Source of the DNA: Aquimixticola soesokkakensis
GTDB taxonomy: Bacteria > Pseudomonadota > Alphaproteobacteria > Rhodobacterales > Rhodobacteraceae
Assembly (NCBI RefSeq): GCF_900172375.1
Contig: NZ_FWFS01000001.1
Coordinates: 1 to 64,000 of the forward strand
DNA length: 64,000 nucleotides
Direction of reading: 5' to 3'
The position numbers and the translations under genes are program-made. The notes under the pieces are model-generated. The model ran no database searches, was not told the origin of the DNA, and saw only the letters and a list, made by a program, of their open reading frames with translations. Of this stretch, positions 7,908-18,210 are shown one piece after another; within the stretch, counting starts at the first letter, position 1, and every line of letters starts with the position of its first letter.

Positions 7908-9233
7908 ATGTCTGGTATTCCGCACGACCATTACGAACCCAAGACCGGCGGCGAAAAGTGGGTCCACAAACGCCTGCCCATCGTGGGTCTCGTCTATGAC
8001 ACCCTGATGATTCCCACCCCCAAGAACCTGAACTGGTGGTGGATCTGGGGGATCGTCCTCGCCTATTGCCTCGTCCATATGATCGTCACCGGCATCGTGC
8101 TCGTCATGCACTACACGCCGCATGTCGATTACGCCTTTGCCTCCGTCGAACACATCATGCGCGACGTGAATGGCGGGCATTTCATCCGCTACATGCATGC
8201 CAATGGCGCTTCGCTGTTCTTCTTTGCGGTCTACATCCACATTTTCCGTGGCCTGTTCTTTGGTTCGTACAAAGCGCCGCGCGAAATCACATGGATCGTC
8301 GGCATGATCATCTACCTCCTGATGATGGCCACCGGTTTCATGGGCTACGTGCTTCCCTGGGGTCAGATGTCCTTCTGGGGCGCCACCGTGATCACCGGCC
8401 TGTTTGGCGCGATTCCCTTTATTGGCGAACCGATCCAGATGTGGCTGCTTGGCGGACCTGCTGTGGATAACGCCACGCTGAACCGCTTCTTCTCGCTGCA
8501 CTACTTGCTGCCCTTCGTCATCGCAGGTCTTGTGATTGTCCACATCTGGGCCTTCCACAACACCGGCAACAACAACCCCACGGGTGTTGACGTGCGCACG
8601 GGCTCCAAAGAAGAGGCCAAGAAAGACACGCTGCCCTTCTGGCCCTACTTCGTGATCAAGGATGTGTTTGCCCTGGCCGTTGTTCTGGCGGTTTTCTTTG
8701 CCATCGTCGGCTTCATGCCCAACTATCTTGGTCACCCCGACAACTACATCATGGCCAACCCGCTTGCGACGCCTGCGCATATCGTGCCCGAATGGTACTT
8801 CCTGCCGTTCTACGCGATCCTGCGCGCCTTCACGGCGGATGTCTGGCTGGTGCAACTGGTGTCCTTCTTTACCGGCGGGATCGTCGATGCGAAGTTCTTC
8901 GGTGTGGTTGCCATGTTCGGTGCCATCGCGGTTATGGCGCTCGTGCCGTGGCTCGACACATCTTCGGTGCGCTCGGGTCGCTATCGCCCCGTGTTCAAAT
9001 GGTTCTTCGTGGTGCTGGTGATCGACTTCCTCGGCCTGATGTGGGTCGGTTCGCAAACGCCGACGACCTTCACCTCGTGGTTCTCGCTGATCGCCTCGGC
9101 CTACTGGTTCGGCTATTTCCTCGTCATCCTGCCGCTGCTTGGCCTGATCGAGAAACCGCTGACCCCGCCCGCCACGATCGAAGACGACTTCATTTCCCAC
9201 TATCCCGACGCTGCAAAAGCGCCGGCAGAGTGA
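7908..9233 (+). CDS. petB: Cytochrome b subunit of the bc1 complex
   Basis: The membrane subunit carrying hemes bL and bH and both quinone sites. It has 441 residues and about eight transmembrane helices. The four histidine heme ligands fall in helices B and D (around [12 protein letters not shown] and [11 protein letters not shown]). The Qo-site motif PEWY is in [12 protein letters not shown]. The Rhodobacter-type C-terminal extension is present. The gene follows petA by 11 bp with GGAGG before the ATG. Confidence 0.97.
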   Translation: MSGIPHDHYEPKTGGEKWVHKRLPIVGLVYDTLMIPTPKNLNWWWIWGIVLAYCLVHMIVTGIVLVMHYTPHVDYAFASVEHIMRDVNGGHFIRYMHANGASLFFFAVYIHIFRGLFFGSYKAPREITWIVGMIIYLLMMATGFMGYVLPWGQMSFWGATVITGLFGAIPFIGEPIQMWLLGGPAVDNATLNRFFSLHYLLPFVIAGLVIVHIWAFHNTGNNNPTGVDVRTGSKEEAKKDTLPFWPYFVIKDVFALAVVLAVFFAIVGFMPNYLGHPDNYIMANPLATPAHIVPEWYFLPFYAILRAFTADVWLVQLVSFFTGGIVDAKFFGVVAMFGAIAVMALVPWLDTSSVRSGRYRPVFKWFFVVLVIDFLGLMWVGSQTPTTFTSWFSLIASAYWFGYFLVILPLLGLIEKPLTPPATIEDDFISHYPDAAKAPAE

Positions 9234-9250
9234 GAAAGGGAACAGGGACA

Positions 9251-10039
9251 ATGATCAAGAAACTTACCCTCTCCGCCCTCGCGGCACTGGTTCTCTCGGT
9301 TGGCAGCGCTGCTGCTGCCGAGTCCGAAGCCCATATCCACGACGTGGACTTCTCCTTCGAAGGGCCCTTCGGCAAATTCGACCAGTTCCAGTTGCAGCGC
9401 GGCCTTCAGGTCTACACCGAAGTCTGTTCGGCCTGCCATGGTATGAAGTTCGTGCCGATCCGCACCATCGGTGACGCGGGCGGCCCCGGCCTTCCCGAGG
9501 ATCAGGTGCGCGCTTTTGCCTCGAACTGGGAAGTCTGGGACCCCGAGCTGCGCGACACCCGCACCGCTCTGGCCAACGACCACTTTCCCGAAAGCGCTCT
9601 GCCCAACGCACCTGACCTGTCTTTGATGGCAAAGGCGCGTGCGGGGTTCCACGGCCCCTTCGGCCTCGGGATCAACCAGTTCGTCAAAGGCATCGGTGGC
9701 CCCGAGTACATCACCAACCTGCTGACCGCCTACACGGGTGAAACCACCGAAATGGCCGGCACGACTCTTTATGAGAACCCCGTGTTTGCTTCGGGCTACA
9801 TCGCCATGACGCCGCCGCTGTCCGAGGATATCGTGGAATATGCCGATGGCACCCCCGCTACGGTCGAACAGATGGCTGAAGATGTCTCTGCCTTCCTGAT
9901 GTGGGCGGCGGAACCGAAAATGATGGCCCGCAAGCAGGCCGGTTTTGTCGGGGTGACCTTCCTCGCCTTGTTGGCGGTGCTGCTGTACCTGACCAACAAA
10001 CGCCTCTGGGCGCCGCATAAAGGCAAAGAGCAGCACTAA
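9251..10039 (+). CDS. petC: Cytochrome c1 subunit of the bc1 complex
   Basis: The membrane-anchored c-type cytochrome that passes electrons from the Rieske centre to soluble cytochrome c. It has 262 residues, with a signal peptide ending in SAAAAES and the heme-binding CSACH at 59-63. Met186 in YIAMTPPL is the likely axial ligand. A C-terminal anchor helix ([14 protein letters not shown]) precedes the basic tail. A much longer upstream frame runs through petB and is not used. The ATG at 9251 follows AGGGACA. It is last in the petABC operon, with a terminator after it. Confidence 0.95.
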   Translation: MIKKLTLSALAALVLSVGSAAAAESEAHIHDVDFSFEGPFGKFDQFQLQRGLQVYTEVCSACHGMKFVPIRTIGDAGGPGLPEDQVRAFASNWEVWDPELRDTRTALANDHFPESALPNAPDLSLMAKARAGFHGPFGLGINQFVKGIGGPEYITNLLTAYTGETTEMAGTTLYENPVFASGYIAMTPPLSEDIVEYADGTPATVEQMAEDVSAFLMWAAEPKMMARKQAGFVGVTFLALLAVLLYLTNKRLWAPHKGKEQH

Positions 10040-10067
10040 GCCGCTCTTTAAAATATCCGAATGTAGA

Positions 10068-10095
10068 AACGCGGCCCCTCGGGGTCGCGTTTTTT
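10068..10095 (+). terminator. Rho-independent terminator of petABC
   Basis: A GC-rich stem (arms ACGCGGCCCC and GGGGTCGCGT, 2-nt loop) is followed by a T run. It sits 29 bp after the petC stop. The other side is the convergent thiQ end at 10094, so the T run touches the thiQ stop. Confidence 0.85.
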
Positions 10096-10792
10096 ATGTC
10101 GATGCGCCAATGTAGTCGCGCAGCCCCTGCGGGGGATCGGCCAGCAAGGCCCGCGTCGCGGCAGGCGCCTGCGCCACACCGTTTTCCACCCAGACAAGCT
10201 GCTCCGCAAAACGCTCGGCGTCGCCAATTGTGTGGGTCACCATCAAGACCGTCGCGCCCAGATCCGCCGCGACATCCCCCACCAGATCGAGCATCTCGTG
10301 GCGCAGCGCGGGGCCAAGAGCGGCGAAAGGTTCATCCAGCAAAATCAGCGGCTTGACCTGCACAAGCAATCGGGCAATCGCCACGCGGCTTTGCTGCCCT
10401 CCCGACAAAGCGGCGGGTTTGCGCGCGCCCATCCCCGCCAAGCCCACGCGCGCCAAGGCTGACGTCACGCGGGCGGCGTCTTCATCCTTCAGCCGCAGCG
10501 AGGGTGTGATCCCCAAGCCGACATTCTGGGCGGCGGTCATGTGGGGAAACAGGTTGTTGTCCTGAAACACCATCGCCACAGGGCGCTGCGCAGGCGCGCG
10601 CGCACCAAGGTCCTCGCCCTGCCACAGCACCCGCCCGGACGTGCGCAAATACCCGGCAATAGCACCGAGCAGCGTCGATTTCCCCGCTCCCGAGGGACCG
10701 ACAACCGCGACACGCGCGCCCCTTGGCACGGAAAAATCCGCGCCGAGCCGGAAATCGCCCTGCGCAATGACAAGATCCTCAAGCGTCAGCAT
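10094..10792 (-). CDS. thiQ: Thiamine ABC transporter, ATP-binding protein
   Basis: The ATPase of the ThiBPQ importer for thiamine and its phosphates. It has 232 residues with Walker A GPSGAGKST at 32-40, Q-loop region MVFQDNNLFPH, signature LSGGQQSRVAIAR, Walker B LILLDEPFA and H-loop MVTHT. The ATG at 10790-10792 overlaps the thiP end by 14 bases. A longer upstream frame lies inside thiP and is rejected. It is last in the riboswitch-controlled thiBPQ operon. Confidence 0.92.
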   Translation of the reverse strand: MLTLEDLVIAQGDFRLGADFSVPRGARVAVVGPSGAGKSTLLGAIAGYLRTSGRVLWQGEDLGARAPAQRPVAMVFQDNNLFPHMTAAQNVGLGITPSLRLKDEDAARVTSALARVGLAGMGARKPAALSGGQQSRVAIARLLVQVKPLILLDEPFAALGPALRHEMLDLVGDVAADLGATVLMVTHTIGDAERFAEQLVWVENGVAQAPAATRALLADPPQGLRDYIGAST

Positions 10793-12338
10793 CCGCGCGC
10801 CCTCCCCGATCAAAACCGTAAAAAAGACCCAGCGATAGCGCGAGCAAGACAAGGGCCGCGCCCATCGCCTGATCCATCCGGTAGGCCCCCATGAGTTGGT
10901 ACAGCTGCAAGGGCAGGGTCGCCGCCTTGGGATCCGCAAACAGGGTAATGACCCCCAGATCCCCCATCGACAGCGCCGCCGACAGGCCCGCAGCAAAGCC
11001 CAAGGGACGCTTGAGCCGGGGCAGAAGCACCATTCGAACGCGCGCCCAGCCTGTGAGCCCCAATTGGTCGGCCAGCGGTCCGAATCGCGCCTCGATCCCG
11101 CGCAATTCAGGCAGGATCGCGCGCAGCACAAACGGCAACGACAAGGTCGCATTGACCAATGCCGTCACCGGCAGGGCAAAATCGGAGGGCTTGGCAAAAG
11201 GAAAGATCACAATGAACAGCCCCGTTCCCATGACCAGCGGTGAGGCAGCGATCACCACCAGCCCCAGCGCCTCGATCCAGCCTGCACGCAGGCAGGCAAG
11301 CGCAACCGACAGACCGATGGCCATCGTGACAGCCGTAGACGCCAGCGCGACCATCACCGACCGGCCTGCCGCCTGCCAGACACTTGCGGGCAAGCTAAAG
11401 AGTTCCGGCGCGCCGCGCGCGATCAACACGGCCAGCGGCGTGAGCAGAAAAAGAGCCGCGAAGGCGATCCAGAACGTGTCTAGCGCGCCGGTTAGGGTCG
11501 ATGTTTTACCAAAGCGCTGCACGGTGCGATCCAATCCGCCGCCACCGATCTGGGGCACTTGCACCCGCAGGGCCACCAAAGCCGCGATGACGCAGATTGC
11601 AACCTGAACCCCCGACAGAAGCGCGGCTTTTGCGAGATCGAAATCAAAGCGGAAAGCTTGGTATATCGCCAGCTCAACGGTGGTCGCCTTGGGGCCGCCG
11701 CCCAGCGCAAGGGCAACCGCGAAGGAGGTGGTGCAGATCACAAAGATCACCACAAACGCGCCGGGCAGGACTTCGCGCAGCATCGGGCGTTCGAGGTGGG
11801 CGAAGATATCGCGCGGGGTGAACCCCAACCCCGCCGCAAGACGAAACCTTTCGGCAGGAATGGCCAACCAGCCATGCAGGATCAGCCGCACCGCGAGCGG
11901 CAGGTTGAAAAACACATGCGCAAGGATCACCCCGTGGAACCCGTAGATCGAGACCGGCCCAAACCCCGCGAACGCGAGCGCCTGCGACAACAGGCCGGAT
12001 TTGCCAAACACCGCGATCAACCCCAGCACCGCGACGATGACCGGCAAGATAAACGGTGCGCCCAGCAGGGTGATCAGCGCGCCGCGCCCGATGAAATCGC
12101 GCCGCGCCAGCGCGCGCGCGACGGGCACTGCCAGCGCGCAAGACAGCGCCGCCGACACCAGCGCCTGCACCACCGTAAAGCGCACGGCCAACCAGTCGTA
12201 GCGCGTCAGCGCCCCCGCGCCATCGGCACGCAGGGCCACGACCAAGACCGTGCCAAAGGTCAACGCCACAACGAGTGCTGCGGCGCTGATCCCGGGCCAG
12301 AACGGCAGGCGTTTTACTGGGTGAAGGCCGACAGCCAT
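10779..12338 (-). CDS. thiP: Thiamine ABC transporter, permease (fused double domain)
   Basis: The membrane component of the thiamine importer, with 519 residues and two BPD_transp_1 halves of about six helices each. The EAA-type loops that contact ThiQ are around AIPAERFRLAAGLGFTPRD in the first half and LADQLGLTGWARVRMVLLP in the second. The two-domain architecture and length match the ThiP/FbpB group. The flanking thiB and thiQ and the TPP riboswitch settle the substrate. The start overlaps the end of thiB by 25 bases. Confidence 0.92.
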   Translation of the reverse strand: MAVGLHPVKRLPFWPGISAAALVVALTFGTVLVVALRADGAGALTRYDWLAVRFTVVQALVSAALSCALAVPVARALARRDFIGRGALITLLGAPFILPVIVAVLGLIAVFGKSGLLSQALAFAGFGPVSIYGFHGVILAHVFFNLPLAVRLILHGWLAIPAERFRLAAGLGFTPRDIFAHLERPMLREVLPGAFVVIFVICTTSFAVALALGGGPKATTVELAIYQAFRFDFDLAKAALLSGVQVAICVIAALVALRVQVPQIGGGGLDRTVQRFGKTSTLTGALDTFWIAFAALFLLTPLAVLIARGAPELFSLPASVWQAAGRSVMVALASTAVTMAIGLSVALACLRAGWIEALGLVVIAASPLVMGTGLFIVIFPFAKPSDFALPVTALVNATLSLPFVLRAILPELRGIEARFGPLADQLGLTGWARVRMVLLPRLKRPLGFAAGLSAALSMGDLGVITLFADPKAATLPLQLYQLMGAYRMDQAMGAALVLLALSLGLFYGFDRGGRADADA

Positions 12339-13303
12339 GCGTCCAGTGCCTCATCCTTGAGGGCCGCGGCCTCATCTTCGGAATAGAACAGCGCCGTTTC
12401 GGGGTAGTTCAGTTGCGAAAAGGCTTCCGGCCACTGATCCATCGGCAACGCAGCGGGATAGGACCAGTTTGCGGTGGCGATGAGCGATTGGAACGGTTCG
12501 GAAAGGATGAAATCCATGAACTTCTGCGCGAGTTCAGGCTGATCGGTGCTGGCAAGCTGTGCGGCGGTTTCAGCCATAAAATAGTGACCCTCGCTGAACA
12601 GCGCCGCCGATTTCGTGTCGTCCTCTTCCGCGATGATGTGATAGGCGGGCGAGGTTGTATAAGAGAGCACCATGTCCACCTCACCATCGGTGAACAGCCC
12701 GTAGGCCTCGGACCAGCCTTGGGTGACGGTGATGATTTTGGGCGCGAACTGTGCCCACATCGCGGGCGTGTCCTCCCCGAAAACCGCTTCGGCCCAAAGG
12801 ATAAGCGCAAGACCGGACGCCGAGGTGCGCGGGTCCTGGATGGCGATGTTCCAGTCCTCATCGCTTTCGACAAGCGCCTTGAAGGAGGTCGGCGGATTGG
12901 CGATTTTCGTGTTGTCATAGACGAAGGCCGTGTAGCCCCAGTTGAACGGCACAAAAATATCGTCGTCCCAAGCGATCGGCAGGGTCAGCCCCGAAAGATC
13001 GACGTTCGAGGGGGCGAACAAGCCTGTCTCGCGCGCGTCTTTCATCACGTCGGTGTTAAAGCCGATGGCCACATCCGCATCCGTGCGCGCGCCTTCAAGC
13101 TTGAGGCGGGGCAGCAGATCGCCGGTCACATACTCCAATTCACACCCGTCGCACAGCTCGCCAAAGGCAGCGGCAATCGCCGGACCCGGTCCCCATTCGG
13201 AGCCGAAATAATCGGGCGCATAAACGGTCAGGGTTTCGGCGCTGGCAAGGGTCGCGGTGCTCCACAGCACGGCACTTAGGGTAAGGGTCGTTTTCATCGT
13301 CAT
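12314..13303 (-). CDS. thiB: Thiamine ABC transporter, periplasmic binding protein
   Basis: The periplasmic thiamine/TPP receptor. It has 329 residues with a signal peptide cleaved near ATLASAETLTVY. The body is a type 2 periplasmic binding fold: VYAPDYFGSEWGPGPAIAAAF at the N-terminus, then NWGYTAFVYDN, and VDMVLSYTTSPAYH, which is the ThiB-like ligand region. The start MTMKTT follows TTTGGAGCG, a good ribosome binding site. It is the first gene after the TPP riboswitch. Confidence 0.92.
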   Translation of the reverse strand: MTMKTTLTLSAVLWSTATLASAETLTVYAPDYFGSEWGPGPAIAAAFGELCDGCELEYVTGDLLPRLKLEGARTDADVAIGFNTDVMKDARETGLFAPSNVDLSGLTLPIAWDDDIFVPFNWGYTAFVYDNTKIANPPTSFKALVESDEDWNIAIQDPRTSASGLALILWAEAVFGEDTPAMWAQFAPKIITVTQGWSEAYGLFTDGEVDMVLSYTTSPAYHIIAEEDDTKSAALFSEGHYFMAETAAQLASTDQPELAQKFMDFILSEPFQSLIATANWSYPAALPMDQWPEAFSQLNYPETALFYSEDEAAALKDEALDAWLSAFTQ

Positions 13304-13355
13304 CGCTCCAAAAGCTGGGGCGAAGGTAAAAGGCAGCTGTGTCTTGGGGACAAAT

Positions 13356-13441
13356 CTGAAACCTTCCCTCCGCCGGTATTAGCCGGTTCAGGTTCAACGG
13401 GTCCGCTGCTGCGTCTCAGCCAATCAAGGCACCCCGAGGTG
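13356..13441 (-). promoter_or_regulatory. TPP riboswitch (THI element) upstream of thiBPQ
   Basis: On the minus strand the sequence holds the conserved TPP aptamer parts: CTGAGACG, then ACCCGTTGAACCTGAACC, then GGCTAATACCGGCGGAGGGA. The aptamer ends about 53 bp upstream of the thiB ATG. No run of T follows a stem in the spacer, so control of translation initiation is more likely than transcription termination. High TPP should switch off thiamine uptake. Confidence 0.95.
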
Positions 13442-13533
13442 ACGCTGACCATAGGCAGGCTTTGAAAAAGGCGCAAGCACATGCAAAGGGGCACCCTGAC
13501 GGAGCGCCCCCTTCAGATCGCCCCGCCCGCGCC

Positions 13534-14910
13534 TTAGCCCGGATGCGCCGCGCGTGCCAGGGCGGCTTCGCCAGCTTCGTCGATGTGCAAATCGTCACTG
13601 CCAAGCACCCCCGCGTCGGGATCGTCGAAAATCGCCATATCGACTTTGCCTTCGCCCTTGGCGACAATCGTCGTGACCACGGCATCGCCCGTGATGTTGA
13701 CCGCGGTGCGAATCATATCCATCAGGCGATCTACCCCAAGGATCAGCGCGATGCCTTCAATCGGCAGGCCCACCTGCCCCAAGACCATCGTCAGCATGAC
13801 CAAACCCACACCCGGCACACCCGCCGTCCCGATGGAGGCCAGCACCGCCATCGCAATCACCGTCAGATACCCCATGACGCCCAGATCGATGCCATAGACA
13901 TTGGCCAAAAACACCGTGGCGACCCCCTGCATGATCGCGGTGCCATCCATGTTGATCGTGGCGCCAAAGGGAATGCAAAAGGAGGCCACAGAATTATCCA
14001 CGCCCATGCGCTCTGTCACCGAACGCAGGGTCACCGGAATCGTGGCATTCGAGGAAGCCGTGGAAAAGGCAAAGATCTGCGCGGGGCGGATTTTGGCCAT
14101 GAAGGTGAAGGGATTGAGACCGGTGAAGAGCTTGAGCATCACCATCAGGGTGACAAAGAGATGCAAGAACAGCGCCAGTACCAGCGTGACGACATAGGCC
14201 GCCACGGGAATGAACAACTCGATCCCCTGCTCGGTAAAGGTCTTGGCGATCAGGCAAAACACGCCGATGGGCGCAAACGACATGACGATGGACACGATTT
14301 TCATCATCACTTCGTTCATATAGTCGCAGGCCGCGACAAAGGGGGCCGATTGCGTCCCCAGCATCAACACAGCAACGCCAAGGATGATCGTGTAGAAAAT
14401 GATTTGCAGCATCTCGCCACTGGCAAAGGCCGCCACCGGATTGGACGGAACAATGGCGGCAAAGACCGACCAGACCGAGGGCGCATCCTTGCCCGCAATG
14501 TCGGAGGCCGCGACCCCGGCCATGTCAAACCCTTTGCCCGGGCCGATCAACAGCGCCAGAACGATGGCAATGCCAATCGCGATGCCGGTGGTCATGATGT
14601 AAAGGCCAAAGCTTTTTCCGCCGACGCGACCAAGCACACGAATGTCGCCAATGCCCGTCACCCCGCCGATCAGCGAAAAGAACACCAAGGGGACAACCAG
14701 CATTTTCAACGCATTGACGAACATGGTGCCAATCATCGCGAACAATCCGCCCGCGATTTGCCCGTTGATGAAGGGACTGTCGATCACGTTGAAAATGACG
14801 CCCAAAATGACGCCCGCTACCATCCCGATCAGGATTTTGACCGTCAGCGACATCTTCTTTTCGGGACCATCCGAACCCGTTTGAGGGTCCAGTTGCGCAG
14901 GTGCAGACAT
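13534..14910 (-). CDS. Dicarboxylate/amino acid:cation symporter (DAACS, SLC1 family)
   Basis: A sodium- or proton-coupled symporter of 458 residues in the inner membrane. The first helix is SLTVKILIGMVAGVILG, and the family's serine-rich hairpin is seen as FAFSTASSNATIPVT. The NMDGTAI segment (GATINMDGTAIMQG), which binds cation and substrate, is intact. The exact substrate (C4-dicarboxylate, glutamate or other) cannot be read from sequence. The start at 14908-14910 follows AAAGGAGTGAACCG. The upstream extension is not supported. Confidence 0.88.
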   Translation of the reverse strand: MSAPAQLDPQTGSDGPEKKMSLTVKILIGMVAGVILGVIFNVIDSPFINGQIAGGLFAMIGTMFVNALKMLVVPLVFFSLIGGVTGIGDIRVLGRVGGKSFGLYIMTTGIAIGIAIVLALLIGPGKGFDMAGVAASDIAGKDAPSVWSVFAAIVPSNPVAAFASGEMLQIIFYTIILGVAVLMLGTQSAPFVAACDYMNEVMMKIVSIVMSFAPIGVFCLIAKTFTEQGIELFIPVAAYVVTLVLALFLHLFVTLMVMLKLFTGLNPFTFMAKIRPAQIFAFSTASSNATIPVTLRSVTERMGVDNSVASFCIPFGATINMDGTAIMQGVATVFLANVYGIDLGVMGYLTVIAMAVLASIGTAGVPGVGLVMLTMVLGQVGLPIEGIALILGVDRLMDMIRTAVNITGDAVVTTIVAKGEGKVDMAIFDDPDAGVLGSDDLHIDEAGEAALARAAHPG

Positions 14911-15069
14911 CGGTTCACTCCTTTTTGAAAGGCCTATCCTGCCAGCGCACCCGTTTTTGACCCCAAAAGCAATCTTGACAGGCCAAATAACATCCTCCCC
15001 GCACCGCTTTGCCACAATTGCCCATTAAAGCGACATGGGGTAAAGCGGGGTCAAACTTGGGAGGCTGCC

Positions 15070-16173
15070 ATGAGCATGAATACATTCGGTCATCTTTTCC
15101 GTGTGACGACATGGGGCGAAAGCCACGGTCCCGCCCTCGGCGCGACGGTCGATGGCGTGCCTCCGGGGGTACGGGTGGACGCCGAGGCGCTTCAGCACTG
15201 GCTGGATCGCCGCAAACCCGGAACGTCCAAATACACCACCCAACGCCAAGAACCCGATGCGGTGGAAATCCTGTCGGGCACTTTCGAAGGGCAATCGACA
15301 GGCACGCCGATCCAGTTGATGATCCGCAACACCGATCAACGCTCCAAAGACTACGGCGATATCGTCGAGAAATTCCGCCCCGGACACGCCGATATCACCT
15401 ATTGGCAAAAATACGGCATCCGCGACTATCGCGGTGGCGGGCGCTCGTCGGCGCGCGAAACCGCCGCGCGGGTTGCGGCGGGCGGTATCGCACGCGCCGC
15501 CCTCGCCCAGCTTGCCCCCGAGGTCGAAATTCAAGGCTACATGACCCAAATCGGCCCGCATGGGATTACGGGGCCGCGCGACATGGCCGAAATCGAAAAC
15601 AACCCCTTCTGGGTGCCCTCGGCCGAAACCGCCGCGCAATGGGCCAGCTACCTCGACGGTCTGCGCAAATCGGGCAACTCCGTCGGAGCCATCATCGAAG
15701 TCGTGGCGCGCAACGTCCCTGCGGGTCTGGGTGCGCCGATCTACGCCAAGTTGGACACGGATCTGGCCGCTGCGATGATGTCGATCAACGCCGTCAAAGG
15801 CGTGGAAATCGGTGAAGGCATGGCGGCGGCAATGCTGACAGGCGAAGAAAACGCCGACGAGATTTTCATGGGCAATGACGGCAAGCCTGCGTTTTCCTCA
15901 AACCACGCAGGCGGCATTCTGGGCGGCATTTCGACCGGTCAGGACATCGTTGTGCGCTTTGCGGTCAAACCCACCTCCTCGATCCTGAAAACCCGCCAGA
16001 CCATCACGAAGTCCGGCCAGCCGACCGAAATCATCACCAAAGGTCGCCACGATCCCTGCGTGGGCATCCGTGCCGTTCCCGTCGGAGAGGCGATGATGGC
16101 CTGCGTGGTTCTGGATCACCTGCTGTTGCACCGCGGCCAGATCGGCGCGGGCACGCGCGGCAAGATCGCTTAA
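15070..16173 (+). CDS. aroC: Chorismate synthase
   Basis: The last step of the shikimate pathway, converting EPSP to chorismate with reduced FMN. It has 367 residues. The N-terminal signature region [18 protein letters not shown], the central [21 protein letters not shown] and the C-terminal [17 protein letters not shown] are all intact. GGGAGGCTGCC precedes the ATG. The gene ends 2 bp from the convergent polysaccharide gene. Confidence 0.97.
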   Translation: MSMNTFGHLFRVTTWGESHGPALGATVDGVPPGVRVDAEALQHWLDRRKPGTSKYTTQRQEPDAVEILSGTFEGQSTGTPIQLMIRNTDQRSKDYGDIVEKFRPGHADITYWQKYGIRDYRGGGRSSARETAARVAAGGIARAALAQLAPEVEIQGYMTQIGPHGITGPRDMAEIENNPFWVPSAETAAQWASYLDGLRKSGNSVGAIIEVVARNVPAGLGAPIYAKLDTDLAAAMMSINAVKGVEIGEGMAAAMLTGEENADEIFMGNDGKPAFSSNHAGGILGGISTGQDIVVRFAVKPTSSILKTRQTITKSGQPTEIITKGRHDPCVGIRAVPVGEAMMACVVLDHLLLHRGQIGAGTRGKIA

Positions 16174-16175
16174 CG

Positions 16176-18083
16176 CTACTCCGCAGGGCCTGTCAAAACC
16201 GCGCCCTGCGGGTTGCGCTCTGCCTGCACCCCGTAACCGACAACGCGCTGCAACAAAAGCTGGCGCACGGTTGCCTCGTCCTGCGTCGCCGCCGCGGCCT
16301 GCAATTCGCGCAGCATATTGGCGACTTCGATTTCGGACAGGTAATCTTCCTGGGCACGCATGATTTTCGGGTGCGGCGTGGTCACACGTCCTTCCCCGAT
16401 CAGCAGTTCTTCGTATAGCTTTTCCCCCGGACGGATGCCGGTGATGCGGATTTCGATGTCCCCCTCGGGATTGGCCGCGTCGCGCACGCTATAGCCCGCA
16501 GCGCGGATCATTTGATCCGCCAGATCGCGGATGCGCACCGGCTCGCCCATATCCAGCACGAACACATCGCCGCCCTTGGCATAGGTTCCCGCCAGCATCA
16601 CCAATGTCACCGCCTCGGGCACCGACATGAAATAGCGGGTCATATCAGGGTGCGTCAGCGTTACAGGACCGCCGCGCTGGATCTGCCGCTCGAACAGGGG
16701 AATAACCGATCCCGACGAGCCAAGCACATTGCCAAAACGCACCATCGAAAAGCGGCATGTTTTGGAACGGGTCGCAAGATCCTGAACCACCAGCTCCGCC
16801 ATCCGCTTGGATGCGCCCATGACATTTGCAGGGCGCACCGCCTTGTCGGAGGACACAAGGACGAATTGTTCGACCCCCAGTTCCAGCGCGATCTGGGCGA
16901 CAATCCGCGTCCCAAGAACATTGTTGGACACGCCGCTGACGATGTTTTCCTCGACCAGCGGGACGTGTTTGTACGCCGCCGCGTGATAGATGATCTGCGG
17001 CGACCGCTCGGCGATCACGCGGCGCACCAGAGCGGCATCGCAAACCGAGCCAAGCACGCGCGTCACCTTGCATCCGCGCACTTTGATCAGGTCCGACAGT
17101 TCCTGATCCAACTGATACAGCGCGTATTCATTCTGGTCGAACATGGTCAAATGACTGACGCCACCGGCAATCAACTGTCGACACAGTTCCGAGCCGATGG
17201 ACCCGCCCGCCCCCGTCACCAGCGCGCGTTTGCCGTCGAAATCCGACAACGACGCGCGATAGGCCCCGCCCAAGCGGCCGCGATCGACGAACACTTCGGG
17301 GTCATTCAGGTTCGAGACCGACAAATCGGTGAAGTCGCCCTGCATTTCTTTGAGCAAGGGCACGGAACGCACGTTCAATCCATAGCCGCGCAGCCGGCGC
17401 GAAATCAACGTGGCCTTGGTCGCCGATAGCGAAGGAATGGCCAGAAACACCGTGGTAACGCCATGATCGGCCACCAGTGCTTCGATCTGCGCGGGCGAAA
17501 TGATCGGCAGGCGCGCAGCGATGGACCCAACCCGCCCCTGATCCTCGTCGATGAAGGCGACGGGCACGAATTTGTCATGGCGCTTGAGATCGGCGGCCAG
17601 CCGTGCGCCCGTTGCGCCCGCGCCATAGATCGCGACGGGCCGATGCGTGCGCGCCATTTTATACAAGGTGTACAACAGCTCAAGCGCGACAAAGCGTTGC
17701 GCGACCAACAGCACATAGAGTGCCAGCCCGTATAAAACGAAAAAGCCATCGGGGAACGGCAAACCAAAGCCGCGTGCAGCGACGAAAAAACACAGGGCAA
17801 CGCCTGCGGCGACCATGCCCGAGCGGCCCATCCCGTAAAGCGCAAAATACTTGAGTTTGATTTCATGCAAGCCAAGGCGGTAGCCAAAGAACACGGTCAA
17901 AAACGAGGTTCCGGCGATAATCGGCAGAGCTTTGAAGCCGATGTCGACACCCGGCAACCCCAGCGCCCCGATCATCCCCATGGAGAGCGCCAGCGCGATC
18001 AGCGCCGCCAGACCGTCCATTCCAAGCAAAATCGCAAACTTATTGCGTCTTCGCAGGCCAATGAGCCACGTGACGATGTTCAT
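16176..18083 (-). CDS. Membrane-anchored nucleotide-sugar 4,6-dehydratase/epimerase (CapD/WbpM family)
   Basis: A 635-residue protein. The N-terminal third is about four transmembrane helices, followed by a CoA-binding-like domain (RPVAIYGAGATGARLA). The C-terminal half is an SDR domain with VTGAGGSIGSELCRQL. The catalytic segment has SSDKAVRPANVMGASKR, with the SDK/MK variant typical of WbpM-type UDP-GlcNAc 4,6-dehydratases. It likely converts UDP-GlcNAc to the 4-keto-6-deoxy sugar at the inner membrane. The start at 18081-18083 begins the first helix. It lies downstream of a phosphoglycosyl transferase and a reductase on the same strand. Confidence 0.88.
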   Translation of the reverse strand: MNIVTWLIGLRRRNKFAILLGMDGLAALIALALSMGMIGALGLPGVDIGFKALPIIAGTSFLTVFFGYRLGLHEIKLKYFALYGMGRSGMVAAGVALCFFVAARGFGLPFPDGFFVLYGLALYVLLVAQRFVALELLYTLYKMARTHRPVAIYGAGATGARLAADLKRHDKFVPVAFIDEDQGRVGSIAARLPIISPAQIEALVADHGVTTVFLAIPSLSATKATLISRRLRGYGLNVRSVPLLKEMQGDFTDLSVSNLNDPEVFVDRGRLGGAYRASLSDFDGKRALVTGAGGSIGSELCRQLIAGGVSHLTMFDQNEYALYQLDQELSDLIKVRGCKVTRVLGSVCDAALVRRVIAERSPQIIYHAAAYKHVPLVEENIVSGVSNNVLGTRIVAQIALELGVEQFVLVSSDKAVRPANVMGASKRMAELVVQDLATRSKTCRFSMVRFGNVLGSSGSVIPLFERQIQRGGPVTLTHPDMTRYFMSVPEAVTLVMLAGTYAKGGDVFVLDMGEPVRIRDLADQMIRAAGYSVRDAANPEGDIEIRITGIRPGEKLYEELLIGEGRVTTPHPKIMRAQEDYLSEIEVANMLRELQAAAATQDEATVRQLLLQRVVGYGVQAERNPQGAVLTGPAE

Positions 18084-18210
18084 AAACTTCAATTGGTCCG
18101 TTATCCGACTTCGCGTTAAACTTGCCGAAAGATTACTGTTTTTCCAAGAAAATTCAATCCAGCCGTCGCTGTGTGACCCAGATCGGCGGGTTCCAGCCAC
18201 AGATTTGGGG